From Sphingobacteriaceae bacterium DW12 (GTDB lineage: Bacteria > Bacteroidota > Bacteroidia > Sphingobacteriales > Sphingobacteriaceae), in contig JROE01000008.1 in assembly GCA_000783305.1 (NCBI GenBank), positions 511,887 through 575,886 of the forward strand: a stretch of DNA of 64,000 bases, read 5' to 3'. The notes below the pieces were generated by a model, which was not told where the DNA came from, did no database searches, and saw only the letters and a program-made list of their open reading frames with translations. This document shows, one piece after another, positions 35,645 to 45,007 of the stretch. Both the position numbers and the translations under genes were made by a program. Every line of letters begins with the position of its first letter. Position 1 is the first letter of the stretch.

Positions 35645-36094
35645 ATGGCTTTAGAAGAAAAAATAAATCAAGATATCAAAGCAGCGATGATTGCCAAAGA
35701 CAGTGCAAAATTACGGGGCTTAAGAGCGATTAAAGCTGCGATTCTACTTGCAAAAACCGAAAAAGGAAATATCGACACCTTCAATGAGGATGCCGAAATA
35801 AAAGTTTTGCAAAAATTAGTGAAACAACGTAAGGAATCGGCGGAAATATATAAAACTCAAAATCGAGAAGATCTTTATCAAATCGAGATGGAGGAGTTAG
35901 AAGTAATTGAGACATACCTTCCCAAACAACTCGACCGTGGTCAAATTGAAACGATTATAAAAGCAATCATTGAAGAATTGGGAGCTACAAGCGTAAAAGA
36001 TATGGGAAAAGTGATGGGTGCTGCTAATCAAAAACTCGCTGGACAAGCAGATGGGAGAACGATATCTGAAGTTGTCAAAAGCCTCCTTTCTTAA
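35645..36094 (+). CDS. GatB/YqeY domain protein
   Basis: A 149-aa helical protein matching YqeY: N-terminal INQDIKAAMIAKDSAKLRGL, central LQKLVKQRKESAEIY, and C-terminal VKDMGKVMGAANQKLAGQADG. The domain is shared with the tRNA-binding tail of GatB, so a tRNA-linked function is likely but unproven. Full length. It lies 3 nt upstream of the GNAT gene, suggesting cotranscription. Confidence 0.92.
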   Translation: MALEEKINQDIKAAMIAKDSAKLRGLRAIKAAILLAKTEKGNIDTFNEDAEIKVLQKLVKQRKESAEIYKTQNREDLYQIEMEELEVIETYLPKQLDRGQIETIIKAIIEELGATSVKDMGKVMGAANQKLAGQADGRTISEVVKSLLS

Positions 36095-36097
36095 TCT

Positions 36098-36565
36098 ATG
36101 CGGAAACATATCACGCCTAATTGGTTTTGTAAGTCCTTCGATGAATTATCAGTCTCTCATCTGTACTATATCCTCAAGCTCAGAAATGAAGTTTTCGTAG
36201 TAGAGCAGGATTGTGCTTACCAAGACTGTGACAACAAAGACCCGCAATCCCTCCATTTGTGGGGAGTGTTGGATCAGGACATCGTCGCTTATGCTCGGAT
36301 AGTACCACCAGGAGTCTCTTATCCCGAAGCTTCAATTGGGAGGGTAGCGACCAATCGGGCATATAGAAGGCTGAGCTTCGGTCGAGAATTGATGAAACGA
36401 GCTATTGACGCGACCGTTGAGCAATACGGCCCTGTTAATATCCGAATCAGTGCGCAAAGTTATCTACAGCAATTCTATGAAAGCTTCGGCTTTATGAAAG
36501 TGTCTGAAGAATATCTAGAAGACGACATCCCACATATAGAAATGTTATGGGACCATACCAAATGA
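36098..36565 (+). CDS. GNAT family N-acetyltransferase (ElaA-like)
   Basis: A 155-aa acetyltransferase of the ElaA type: HLYYILKLRNEVFVVEQDC (residues about 20-38), YARIVPPGVSYPEASIGRV, the acetyl-CoA loop RRLSFGRELM and QSYLQQFYESFGFMKVSEE. The role of ElaA proteins is not known. It follows yqeY within one transcript and converges on glsB across a hairpin. Confidence 0.9.
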   Translation: MRKHITPNWFCKSFDELSVSHLYYILKLRNEVFVVEQDCAYQDCDNKDPQSLHLWGVLDQDIVAYARIVPPGVSYPEASIGRVATNRAYRRLSFGRELMKRAIDATVEQYGPVNIRISAQSYLQQFYESFGFMKVSEEYLEDDIPHIEMLWDHTK

Positions 36566-36568
36566 ATC

Positions 36569-36601
36569 AAGCAAGTCGCTCTTATAGAGGGCGGCCTGCT
36601 T
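36569..36601. terminator. Imperfect hairpin between convergent GNAT and glsB genes
   Basis: Left arm AAGCAAGTCGCTCT, loop TATAG, right arm AGGGCGGCCTGCTT. This gives 14 base pairs with two G-T pairs and one mismatch, starting 4 nt after the GNAT stop and followed by TAACTACTTTTCTCTC. Confidence 0.6.
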
Positions 36602-36764
36602 AACTACTTTTCTCTCTCTTCTCTTCATCCAATTTATAAGATTTCTAGTCACCGATATTAGTTTCAATTCGACCTTGTCCTTCAAGTTCTAAATCTGCTT
36701 AATAGCCAATCATCGTTTAAGGCGAGAAACAGGTATGGTGGTAAATACCTAAACCACCCCTGTA

Positions 36765-37721
36765 TTATTTAACTTTTTTAGGGTTTCCATATTCTCGATC
36801 TCGTTCAAAGGTAGACATGTGACGCTCCTTCTTCACAGGATATATATCAGCTATCGTCACCAAAATTCCCGTCTCTTCTACTTCTCCAAACTCATCATTG
36901 CGAGCTGTTCCAAAAGATTTCATTGTGGGCGATAGATTCATATAGGTATTGATAAGTGGTGGAATATTTTCGCCCAATCCCCTAACTTTCGAATTCAACA
37001 CTTTATATCCTTCTTTATAATCCAAGCCATCAAAAACCCCCATATATGGACTAATATCTGTCTTATAGCCAACAGGATGAATAGGTGTGACTAAATTTTC
37101 ATGATCGGGAAAATAATACTCCATAAAATAGAGTAATAAATCACGTGCTTCCACATTGTAATGGGGATACATGGTCACCTTGCCAAAAAGATATTTGATT
37201 TCAGGATTTATCATCACTAACGCACCTAATCCATCCCAAAGGTTGTCCAAAGAAAATATCCCTTTACGATTGTCGATAGCCGGTTGAAATCGAGGTTGAA
37301 CAAATGATCGTCCTAATTCAATCGTATAAGGTAAGTATTCTTTGATAAATTGATCCGAAAAATTAAAATAGTGGGCTGTAGAAAGATTGATGACGCCATC
37401 TTTCCAGCTGGCTGCCTCACATTTTATAACGCGATAACCGGCGATAATTTCCTCTTCTTCAGGATTCCAAGCAATTAGCTGATCGTAACAATCCTCACTG
37501 ATATCATTCTCATCGATATCCAGAGCCAAGCCAGTTCCTCCGCCAGCGGCCCTGAACGTCTCTTCACGTAAACGCCCAATCTCCCGCATGACATGCGGGG
37601 CATTATGATTATTAATTAGATAAACTTCATTATTTCCATTGTTGGTATAACGAATAAAAGCATCCTTTGTCAATTCTGCTTTTATCAGATGCTTCTCAAC
37701 GGGAGCAATAATTTCTTGCAT
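36765..37721 (-). CDS. glsB: GlsB-like N-acyltransferase (GNAT/hemolysin family, amino-acid lipid synthesis)
   Basis: A 318-aa protein of the OlsB/hemolysin-like acyltransferase group. It has IGRLREETFRAAGGGTG (residues about 46-62), the ordering IAGYRVIKCE, TIELGRSFVQPRF and ALVMINPEIKYLFGKVT. Such enzymes N-acylate ornithine or glycine with a 3-hydroxy fatty acid. Adjacent to it, 3 nt upstream, is an O-acyltransferase gene. This pairing matches the glsB-glsA glycine-lipid genes of Bacteroides. Glycine or another amino acid as substrate is inferred from that family. Confidence 0.8.
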   Translation of the reverse strand: MQEIIAPVEKHLIKAELTKDAFIRYTNNGNNEVYLINNHNAPHVMREIGRLREETFRAAGGGTGLALDIDENDISEDCYDQLIAWNPEEEEIIAGYRVIKCEAASWKDGVINLSTAHYFNFSDQFIKEYLPYTIELGRSFVQPRFQPAIDNRKGIFSLDNLWDGLGALVMINPEIKYLFGKVTMYPHYNVEARDLLLYFMEYYFPDHENLVTPIHPVGYKTDISPYMGVFDGLDYKEGYKVLNSKVRGLGENIPPLINTYMNLSPTMKSFGTARNDEFGEVEETGILVTIADIYPVKKERHMSTFERDREYGNPKKVK

Positions 37722-37724
37722 AGA

Positions 37725-38558
37725 TTATTTTTTTACCTCAGCCATACTATAGACCAATCGTTTCATTTCTTGAGCCCATTCCCTTTCACTTTTTGATGTA
37801 TCAAAATAAGTATAAGGAATCCTTTCTCCAATCCTAATTGTCACGCGATGATTCCGTTGGGCAAACATCTCATCGGGTAGATACAACATCTCGAGATTCA
37901 CTTTTAAACCTAGTTTATGCCTGAGTCGAGCAAAATTATAAAAAAAGTTGGAATTCTTACCGTCAATATATACTGGAATGATATCCTTTTGATATTTTTT
38001 TGACTTATTGATAAAACTTTTTTTCCATTCTAAATCCATAATCATACCATTCTGTTTCCTAGAAACCAGCCCGGCAGGAAAGACCAATAGGGCATCTTCG
38101 CCAGCATATGCCCGTTCAATCATTTCAATACCACTTTTTCCCTGCCCTCCAAGTTTATTCACAGGAATAAAGAGCGGTTCAAGATTCTTGATGTTTAACA
38201 ATATATCATTGACCAAAAACTTGACATCTCTTCTATATTGACCTACAGCATGCATAAAAGCAACTCCATCAAGGCCACCCAAAGGATGGTTGGATGCGAA
38301 TATTACACTCCCACTCGTGGGGATATGCTCCACTCCCTCTAATACGACTTCCACCCCCAGCTCTTCCAATAAAGCGTCTACGAAGTCAAGACCATACTTA
38401 TCTTCAAACTTATTCATGATATAATTGATATCATCTTCATGAATAATTCTTTCTAAATAACTAATGAGGGGTGAAGGAATCCATTTTGCTAATTTTGGAC
38501 TCTTCTTCCGGATTACTTCTCTTACTTCAATAAACTTCTTCTGTTCGTCCACCTGCAT
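37725..38558 (-). CDS. glsA: GlsA-like lysophospholipid/amino-acid-lipid O-acyltransferase
   Basis: A 277-aa PlsC-type acyltransferase. It has the catalytic NHPLGG (N-H-x4-D form, as SNHPLGGLDG, residues about 90-99), FIPVNKLGGQG, and the substrate-binding block ALLVFPAGLVSRK. In the amino-acid-lipid pathway the enzyme adds the second, ester-linked fatty acid to the product of GlsB. The gene is transcribed first and is followed by glsB after 3 nt. A general 1-acylglycerol-3-phosphate acyltransferase role is the alternative. Confidence 0.82.
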   Translation of the reverse strand: MQVDEQKKFIEVREVIRKKSPKLAKWIPSPLISYLERIIHEDDINYIMNKFEDKYGLDFVDALLEELGVEVVLEGVEHIPTSGSVIFASNHPLGGLDGVAFMHAVGQYRRDVKFLVNDILLNIKNLEPLFIPVNKLGGQGKSGIEMIERAYAGEDALLVFPAGLVSRKQNGMIMDLEWKKSFINKSKKYQKDIIPVYIDGKNSNFFYNFARLRHKLGLKVNLEMLYLPDEMFAQRNHRVTIRIGERIPYTYFDTSKSEREWAQEMKRLVYSMAEVKK

Positions 38559-38871
38559 ATGTATGATTTAGTCGATTCGGTTTTGATTTGTAAACTTAGA
38601 TAAATTTGCTTTTTTTAACAAATGTTATTCTTCTTCTGAGTGCGACCTATATGAACTTAGAGCTACTCTAATAAGTGCTTTGTCCTACACCCATTACAAA
38701 AACTATTAAGATTTACATAGCTCAAGCCATGTGATGAATCAAAATTAACGATTAAATACATTTCGTAACTATTGCAGATACTGACATATTGCTTAACTTC
38801 GTAATAAAACAATATCCCGATTAAACGTTTTGCAATTTGGATTGTTTAAAAGTATATAAGAAATAGGAACC
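38559..38871. other. Divergent intergenic region, no gene seen
   Basis: 313 bp, AT-rich, between glsA (minus) and the CBS gene (plus). It must hold two promoters, but I see no exact TAnnTTTG box, only near matches such as TAAGTTTA on the minus strand. No stable hairpin or RNA gene is visible. Confidence 0.5.
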
Positions 38872-39534
38872 ATGTATATCGGCGAAATACTATCTCAAAA
38901 ATTTTGTGAGGTCCATCCTTCAGATACGGTACAGAAGGGCTTGGATAAGATGGCTGAATTTCATCTTTCATATCTTCCTGTAGTATCTAATAATGAATTT
39001 TTGGGGCTTGTTCAAGAGGATGAGCTTTTGAATCATGAGGACGAGGACGATATCATTAAAAATATGAAACTCAACCTCGCTCCCCTTTACTTATATGAAT
39101 ACCAGCACGTATATGATGCCTTGCTTTATCTAAGCAATTACAAAGCTGATATCCTACCAATACTTAACAAAGAGAACAAATATGTAGGGGTTGTTACAGC
39201 GGCAGATGTCATTCAGGCGTTGAATGGATTGCAATCAAACAATGAGTCCGGTGCGATCATTGTTCTGGAGATTGGAGCAAAGGACAATGCCCTCTCCCAC
39301 ATCGCCCACATTATTGAGTCCGATAATACGAACATCCTTAGCACTGCCATCAAAACGCTCCCGGACTCTTCGAAGCTGGAATTGACCATTAAAGTAAACA
39401 AAACAAATATCGCCTCTCTGATATCCACTCTTTGGCGCTTTGACTATGTTGTTAAGGCAACATTTAATGACGGAAATGACGAAAATGACCTTCAACAACG
39501 TTACGACTTATTGATGAATTATCTTAATCTTTAA
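38872..39534 (+). CDS. CBS-domain protein
   Basis: A 220-aa cytosolic protein with two CBS motifs (residues about 7-60 and 72-125; the second reads DILPILNKENKYVGVVTAADVIQ, here cut to DILPILNKENKYVG) and a C-terminal ACT-like region (about 135-215, ELTIKVNKTNIASLISTLWR). CBS pairs bind adenosine nucleotides and act as energy sensors. It precedes nadK by 146 nt in the conserved Bacteroidota cluster leading to porG-uppS-bamA. Function unknown. Confidence 0.85.
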   Translation: MYIGEILSQKFCEVHPSDTVQKGLDKMAEFHLSYLPVVSNNEFLGLVQEDELLNHEDEDDIIKNMKLNLAPLYLYEYQHVYDALLYLSNYKADILPILNKENKYVGVVTAADVIQALNGLQSNNESGAIIVLEIGAKDNALSHIAHIIESDNTNILSTAIKTLPDSSKLELTIKVNKTNIASLISTLWRFDYVVKATFNDGNDENDLQQRYDLLMNYLNL

Positions 39535-39680
39535 TTTACGCCTGCTTTTTCCCATCTTTGAAAAATATAGTATAGAGTCCCTGCCTGTCGTAGGCAAACT
39601 TTATTATTGCTAAAAAGAATGCGAGTGTAAAAACTCATGAATACCAGTAGAAGTAGACACAAATACATACCTGTACTCCA

Positions 39681-40565
39681 ATGAAAATAGCGATTTACGG
39701 AAGAGAGTTCAACCCTTCGGTACTACCGTTTGTCCAACAATTGTTCGATTTTCTAAAACGACAAGGGGCGGATATCTATATCTATCAAGATTTTTATATC
39801 TTTTTGAGAAGTCAATTCCCCTGTCAAGAAAATCTACCGACTTTTACGTCCCACAGTGACCTCCCGACGGATATTGAATTCATGCTTAGCCTAGGTGGAG
39901 ATGGCACGATGCTGTCTGCCGTATCAATCGTCCAAGATTCAGGGCTTCCACTTGCAGGAATTAATTTTGGACGATTGGGGTTTTTAGCGACAATTAATAA
40001 AATCGATATAGAGGACTCACTTACCCAAATCATAAACAAATCTTACACGCTTCAAAAACGGGCTCTATTGACGGTGGAGGCCGATGACATAGATTTATTC
40101 AAGGGTAGGAACTTTGCTCTTAATGACATTACGGTGTTTAGGTATGATAGTTCGGCAATGATTACCGTAAATGCGCGGATTAATGGGGAATTGCTCAATG
40201 CATATTGGGCGGATGGTTTGATTATCGCCACTCCCACAGGTTCTACAGCTTATTCTTTAAGCTGTGGAGGACCAATAATGATGCCTGGAAGTGGCAATTT
40301 TGTCATCACTCCTATATCACCACACAATTTAAATGTAAGGCCCATCGTCATTTCTTCGGAATTTGAACTGGAACTAGAAATTGAGAGCAGAACGGGCAAA
40401 TATATTCTAAGCTGTGACTCCCAAAATGAAACTCTTTTTACGACTACAAAACTAAAAATTAGAAAAGCGCCCTTTTCCATCAATCTGATACGGTTGAGTA
40501 ACGATGGCTATTTCAGCACACTGAGGGAAAAACTACTTTGGGGAATAGATGTCAGAAACTACTAG
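39681..40565 (+). CDS. nadK: NAD kinase
   Basis: A 294-aa ATP-dependent NAD kinase. It has the GGDGTML motif (LSLGGDGTMLSAV, residues about 74-86), GINFGRLGFLATI, FALNDITVFR and TPTGSTAYSLSCGGPIM, the NAD-binding block. It makes NADP from NAD. Length is normal. It is the second gene of the CBS-nadK-porG-uppS-bamA-skp series. Confidence 0.96.
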   Translation: MKIAIYGREFNPSVLPFVQQLFDFLKRQGADIYIYQDFYIFLRSQFPCQENLPTFTSHSDLPTDIEFMLSLGGDGTMLSAVSIVQDSGLPLAGINFGRLGFLATINKIDIEDSLTQIINKSYTLQKRALLTVEADDIDLFKGRNFALNDITVFRYDSSAMITVNARINGELLNAYWADGLIIATPTGSTAYSLSCGGPIMMPGSGNFVITPISPHNLNVRPIVISSEFELELEIESRTGKYILSCDSQNETLFTTTKLKIRKAPFSINLIRLSNDGYFSTLREKLLWGIDVRNY

Positions 40566-40624
40566 ATTTGGGCGAATTGCATACTTGGATTTAATGTATT
40601 TTAACAACATTTAATAAGTATCTA

Positions 40625-41485
40625 TTGGTCGAAATACATTATCTTTACCGCAAAAAAACTGCTTTGCAAAAATTGGTTTACACCTTTCTAACCATTATTG
40701 GCCTTTTGCCAATCAGCAATTTGTGCGCTCAGCAATGGGAAGCAGGGGCCAACATTGGAACAACTGGATATATGGGAGATATTAATCCCGACAATCCATT
40801 CTACTTCAGGAGCATGGGAGGGGGATTGAATGGAAAGTACAATTTTGACCCTACGTGGGGGATAAAGGCAGGTGTTAATTTCTTACACGTGTATGGCTCG
40901 GACCAGGACAAATCAAGTGAATTTCATCAAAATCGCAATCTCAGTTTTCAGAATAAGATAGTCGAATTTTCTGTGGTTGGAGAGTTTAATTTTTTTAAGT
41001 TTGTTCCTGGCAAGAACAAACTGACCTATACTCCGTATCTTTTTGCAGGTATTGCAGGAATATATCACAGCCCTTATGTCACGTTCGCCTCTGGCGACAA
41101 ACAGGCTCTGGGGGAGTTGCAACTAGAGTACGACGTAGAGCATAATCCTACAACATACGGTAAAATAGCTATAGCTATCCCTTTTGGATTCGGGTTTAAA
41201 TATAATATTAAAGGTCCTTGGAGTATAGGAGCTGAACTGGGATATCGAACAGTGCTATCTGACAATATTGACAATGTCAGTAAAAATTATGCAACAACTC
41301 GACCTACTGCCGGGCCAGGATCTGCAATAGGTATCGACCTTTGGGAAGACCTAGCTGATAGAAGCGGAAACTGGAAAACCAACAAAGGCAAATTAAGAGG
41401 TGACGGTCGTCCGCATGATGGCTATATGACTCTGGGCCTGACCTTAACTTATACCTTTATAAGTCAAAAATGTTACTGGTGGTAA
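40625..41485 (+). CDS. porG: PorG-like (DUF6089) outer-membrane protein, type IX secretion
   Basis: A 286-aa barrel with signal peptide ending NLCAQ. Signature segments are WEAGANIGTTGYMGDINPDN, GLNGKYNFDPTWGIKAGVNF, YTPYLFAGIAGIYHSPY and the C-terminal DGYMTLGLTLTYTF. These match DUF6089, the family of PorG, which joins the PorKN ring of the type IX secretion system. The position directly upstream of uppS-bamA-ompH supports this. The frame has no ATG at its head. TTG at 40625 or TTG at 40664 must start it. A TATCTTTA box at 40640-40647 favours the later one, while the basic YRKK n-region favours the earlier. Confidence 0.82.
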   Translation: MVEIHYLYRKKTALQKLVYTFLTIIGLLPISNLCAQQWEAGANIGTTGYMGDINPDNPFYFRSMGGGLNGKYNFDPTWGIKAGVNFLHVYGSDQDKSSEFHQNRNLSFQNKIVEFSVVGEFNFFKFVPGKNKLTYTPYLFAGIAGIYHSPYVTFASGDKQALGELQLEYDVEHNPTTYGKIAIAIPFGFGFKYNIKGPWSIGAELGYRTVLSDNIDNVSKNYATTRPTAGPGSAIGIDLWEDLADRSGNWKTNKGKLRGDGRPHDGYMTLGLTLTYTFISQKCYWW

Positions 41486-41505
41486 GTGTACAATGAATTA
41501 GAAAA

Positions 41506-42243
41506 ATGAGTATCAAAGATAAAGTTGACCTACAAAATCTACCCGAGCATGTTGCTATCATCATGGATGGTAACGGTCGATGGGCAAAGGGATTGGGCAA
41601 ATTAAGAATATTTGGTCATCAGAATGGCGTATCTGCTGTGCGCGAAGCAATGGAAGGAGCAGTGGAATTGGGTATACCGTATCTGACCCTTTATGCCTTT
41701 TCCAGCGAAAATTGGAATCGTCCAAAATTGGAAGTGCTCGCATTGATGGAACTACTGGTCTCCACACTAAATAAGGAAATAAAAACATTCCAGGACAATG
41801 GTATTCGCCTACAAACCATTGGTGATATCGAAAAATTACCTAAAAACTGTCAGTCAAAGCTTGCAGAGACCATTGCTTTAACGGCTAATAATACAGCTTG
41901 TGTACTAACGTTAGCGCTTAGCTACAGTTCACAAAAGGAAATAGTAGATGCCACAAAACGTATATGCCAACAAGTCATAGATGGCAAAATGAGCATAGAT
42001 CAGATTGATGAACAAGTCATTTCCAGTAATCTCTATACAGCTGATATGCCAAATCCAGACCTTCTCATCCGCACCAGTGGTGAGCAAAGGATAAGCAATT
42101 ACCTTCTTTGGCAGATTGCTTATGCTGAATTGAGCTTCATATCCAAAATGTGGCCTGAATTTACCCGAGAAGATTTATTTGAATGTATATATAACTATCA
42201 GCAACGCGAAAGACGATTCGGAAAAACAAGTGAGCAATTATAA
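41506..42243 (+). CDS. uppS: Isoprenyl transferase (undecaprenyl diphosphate synthase)
   Basis: A 245-aa cis-prenyltransferase: HVAIIMDGNGRWAKGLGKLR (catalytic Asp in MDGNGRWA, residues about 16-35), FGHQNGVSAVREA, TLYAFSSENWNRP and PDLLIRTSGEQRISNYLLWQ. It makes the C55 lipid carrier for cell-wall and surface glycan synthesis. It starts 20 nt after porG and leads into bamA. Confidence 0.97.
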   Translation: MSIKDKVDLQNLPEHVAIIMDGNGRWAKGLGKLRIFGHQNGVSAVREAMEGAVELGIPYLTLYAFSSENWNRPKLEVLALMELLVSTLNKEIKTFQDNGIRLQTIGDIEKLPKNCQSKLAETIALTANNTACVLTLALSYSSQKEIVDATKRICQQVIDGKMSIDQIDEQVISSNLYTADMPNPDLLIRTSGEQRISNYLLWQIAYAELSFISKMWPEFTREDLFECIYNYQQRERRFGKTSEQL

Positions 42244-42253
42244 TCTTAATGAT

Positions 42254-42261
42254 TAACTTTG
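42254..42261 (+). promoter_or_regulatory. Candidate -7 box (TAACTTTG) for bamA
   Basis: TAACTTTG fits TAnnTTTG and lies 98 nt before the bamA ATG, just after the uppS stop. It would allow bamA-skp-skp to be transcribed apart from the upstream genes. No -33 TTG at standard spacing. Confidence 0.35.
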
Positions 42262-42359
42262 CACGCAAAATGTGTTGCTGGATAACAATTTAGCAATATT
42301 TTCTTTTAACAAAATTTAACAACAGATTGGTGTACTTTAGCATCGATAAAAAATTATAG

Positions 42360-44936
42360 ATGAAGCGTATAGTATTTTTAATATCTTTTATTAGTTCGGT
42401 TTACTCTTACTCAGCCTCTGCTCAGATCACAGGTAACAAACCTATTAATCTGAGTAACCCTGACGAAATAAGCTACTTAACTCCTAGAGACTACGTCATT
42501 GGTGGAGTGACTGTGACCGGGACACAATTCCTGGAAAATGATATCCTAATCACATTATCGAAGCTGGTCGTAGGTCAACATATCGAAGTACCAAGTGATG
42601 CTACAGCGAATGTAATTAAGAACTTAATGGCTCAAGGGCTATTCGACGATGTACAACTGTATGCTGACCGTGTAGAGGGTGACAACATCTATTTTAATAT
42701 CAAGGTGCAAGAACGTCCTCGTCTGACTCGTATCGATATAAACGGATTGAGCAAAAGCCAAACTGAGGAAGTACGCAAACGACTGAACAGTAATACGGGC
42801 AAGATTGTCAATGAAAATTTGATTAACACGACAAGATTTACGATTCAACGATTCTTAAGAGAGAAAGCCTATTTATATCCTGAGATTAAGACAAGTACTA
42901 TCAAAGATACCACACAAGCGAATAACGAAATACTGGTCGTGGATGTAGCACGAAATAAAAAGGTAAAGGTTCGCAAGATTAATTTCACGGGGAACAAAGA
43001 GTTTTCTCAACGTGCCTTGAGAAAGTCACTCAAAGGGGTGAAGCAACGTGAATGGTACCGCATTTTCGGCCCTGGAAAATTCAAGGACGAGAAGTATAAA
43101 GAGGCTAAGGAAAAGATGATAGCTAAACTACATGACAAAGGTTATCGTGATGCTGAAATCATAAGTGATTCAGTCAAAAAGTACGACGCTAATGAAGTTG
43201 TCATAGACATGGAAATCTATGAAGGTCCTAAGTACTATATTGGTAATATCAGTTGGTCCGGTAATGCCAAGTACACGGATTCAGTCTTGAACCTTATTTT
43301 AGGGATCGAAAAAGGAGATGTATTCAGTGAAGAAAAATTGGTAACTAAGCTTTCAGGTCCTACTCGGAATAGCGACGACATCTCATCCCTATATATGAAT
43401 GATGGATACCTGACCTTTTCTGTAGATCCTGTACAAACCAAGATATACAACGACACAATTGATGTAGAAATCCGCATGTACGAAGGAGCACAATACACCA
43501 TCAACAATGTCATCGTAAAGGGTAACGATGTCACGAATGATAGGGTCGTTTTGAGATCCATTTATACCAAACCGGGGCAAAAATTTTCCAAGGACTTGAT
43601 TATGAGAAGCGTTCGTGAGATTGCTCAACTCGGAAACTTTGATGAACAAAAGACAAACCCCGTACCTACCAACCTTAACCACGCAGAGGGTACAGTAGAC
43701 GTACTTTATAATGTGGCAGAGAAACCTTCGGATCAGGTGGAACTATCTGGAGGATATGGCGCAGGCCAAATTATTGGAACGTTAGGTCTTACATTCAATA
43801 ATTTCTCCACAAGTAATTTCTTTGATAAAAGTTCATGGAAGCCCTTGCCTCGTGGAGATGGACAAAAACTAAGTGTACGTGGTCAAACATCTGGTAAGCG
43901 CTACCAGTCTTACAGCTTTTCATTTTCCGAACCGTGGTTAGGTGGTAAAAAACCAATTTACTTCGGGTTGAGCGCTTATACTTCCAGTTCTTCCTATGGA
44001 GGCTTCAACTACTACACGGGCGAACAAATGGTAAAAGACTCGGAACTACAACGTATCTGGATGACCGGGGTTACAGCGACTTTGGGTAAACGTCTTGAAT
44101 GGCCAGATAACTACTTCCAGATTAATACCTCATTGTCTTTCCAGCGTTATAAATTGCAGAATTATGGAAACTATTTCTTATTCTCCAATGGTACTGCTTA
44201 CAACATGAACATTACACAGGAGATTAGTCGCAATTCAGTGGATGCCCCTATCTATCCGACATCGGGGTCTAATATTAAATTCTCAGTGCAATTGACGCCT
44301 CCATATTCGGCATGGAACAACATCAACTACAAAACTGCTCCACAAGAAGAAAAATATAAATGGACAGAGTATCACAAATGGAAGTTCGACTCCCAGTGGT
44401 ATATCAAGATTGCTGGTAAATTGGTCTTGAAGACACAAGCACAATTCGGATTCTTAGGCAACTATACCAACAAAACTGAGACATCTACCTTCGAACGCTT
44501 TAAATTAGGAGGAGACGGTATGCAAGGCTTTGACTTCTTACAAGGTTCAGAAATTATCGCCCTCAGGGGATATGCAAATGGTGTTATCATCCCAGAGAGT
44601 ACGCAGAATGGATATCAACAAATTGCAATCAACTCAGGCAGCCCAATTTATAACAAATACCAAATCGAGTTGAGACATCCCGTCATGTTAAATGAACAGG
44701 CTACAGTATTCGTCATGGCATTTGCCGAAGCAGGTAACACGTGGAACAAATTCAGCGAATTCAACCCCTTCAAGGTTAGACGTACAGCAGGTGTGGGCGC
44801 CCGTATTTTCTTACCAATATTCGGTATGCTAGGTATTGATTATGGTCATGCATTTGATCCTATTCCTGGATTGCCGGAAAGTTCATGGAAACAAAACTTC
44901 ACATTTAGTATCATGCAAAACATGGGCGGATTCTAG
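42360..44936 (+). CDS. bamA: Outer-membrane protein assembly factor BamA
   Basis: An 858-aa Omp85 protein with a signal peptide (cut near YSYSASAQ), then a string of POTRA domains (about 45-460), including VIGGVTVTGTQFLENDILIT, RKINFTGNKEFSQRALRKS and YTINNVIVKGNDVTNDRVV. A C-terminal 16-strand barrel has the lid-loop motif VRRTAGVGARIF where other BamA proteins have VRGF-type motifs nearby. It ends IMQNMGGF with the terminal Phe of outer-membrane barrels. It inserts beta-barrel proteins into the outer membrane. Two Skp-like chaperone genes follow. Confidence 0.96.
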   Translation: MKRIVFLISFISSVYSYSASAQITGNKPINLSNPDEISYLTPRDYVIGGVTVTGTQFLENDILITLSKLVVGQHIEVPSDATANVIKNLMAQGLFDDVQLYADRVEGDNIYFNIKVQERPRLTRIDINGLSKSQTEEVRKRLNSNTGKIVNENLINTTRFTIQRFLREKAYLYPEIKTSTIKDTTQANNEILVVDVARNKKVKVRKINFTGNKEFSQRALRKSLKGVKQREWYRIFGPGKFKDEKYKEAKEKMIAKLHDKGYRDAEIISDSVKKYDANEVVIDMEIYEGPKYYIGNISWSGNAKYTDSVLNLILGIEKGDVFSEEKLVTKLSGPTRNSDDISSLYMNDGYLTFSVDPVQTKIYNDTIDVEIRMYEGAQYTINNVIVKGNDVTNDRVVLRSIYTKPGQKFSKDLIMRSVREIAQLGNFDEQKTNPVPTNLNHAEGTVDVLYNVAEKPSDQVELSGGYGAGQIIGTLGLTFNNFSTSNFFDKSSWKPLPRGDGQKLSVRGQTSGKRYQSYSFSFSEPWLGGKKPIYFGLSAYTSSSSYGGFNYYTGEQMVKDSELQRIWMTGVTATLGKRLEWPDNYFQINTSLSFQRYKLQNYGNYFLFSNGTAYNMNITQEISRNSVDAPIYPTSGSNIKFSVQLTPPYSAWNNINYKTAPQEEKYKWTEYHKWKFDSQWYIKIAGKLVLKTQAQFGFLGNYTNKTETSTFERFKLGGDGMQGFDFLQGSEIIALRGYANGVIIPESTQNGYQQIAINSGSPIYNKYQIELRHPVMLNEQATVFVMAFAEAGNTWNKFSEFNPFKVRRTAGVGARIFLPIFGMLGIDYGHAFDPIPGLPESSWKQNFTFSIMQNMGGF

Positions 44937-45007
44937 TCCATTAAACTTTTTGGAATAGAAATTGTCATATAAAAAAGATTATTGTTTAACGATTTATCTA
45001 CATAGAA

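Noticed and set aside
39582..39596. Small hairpin TGCCT-GTCGT-AGGCA before nadK
   Set aside because: A 5-bp stem alone is expected by chance.
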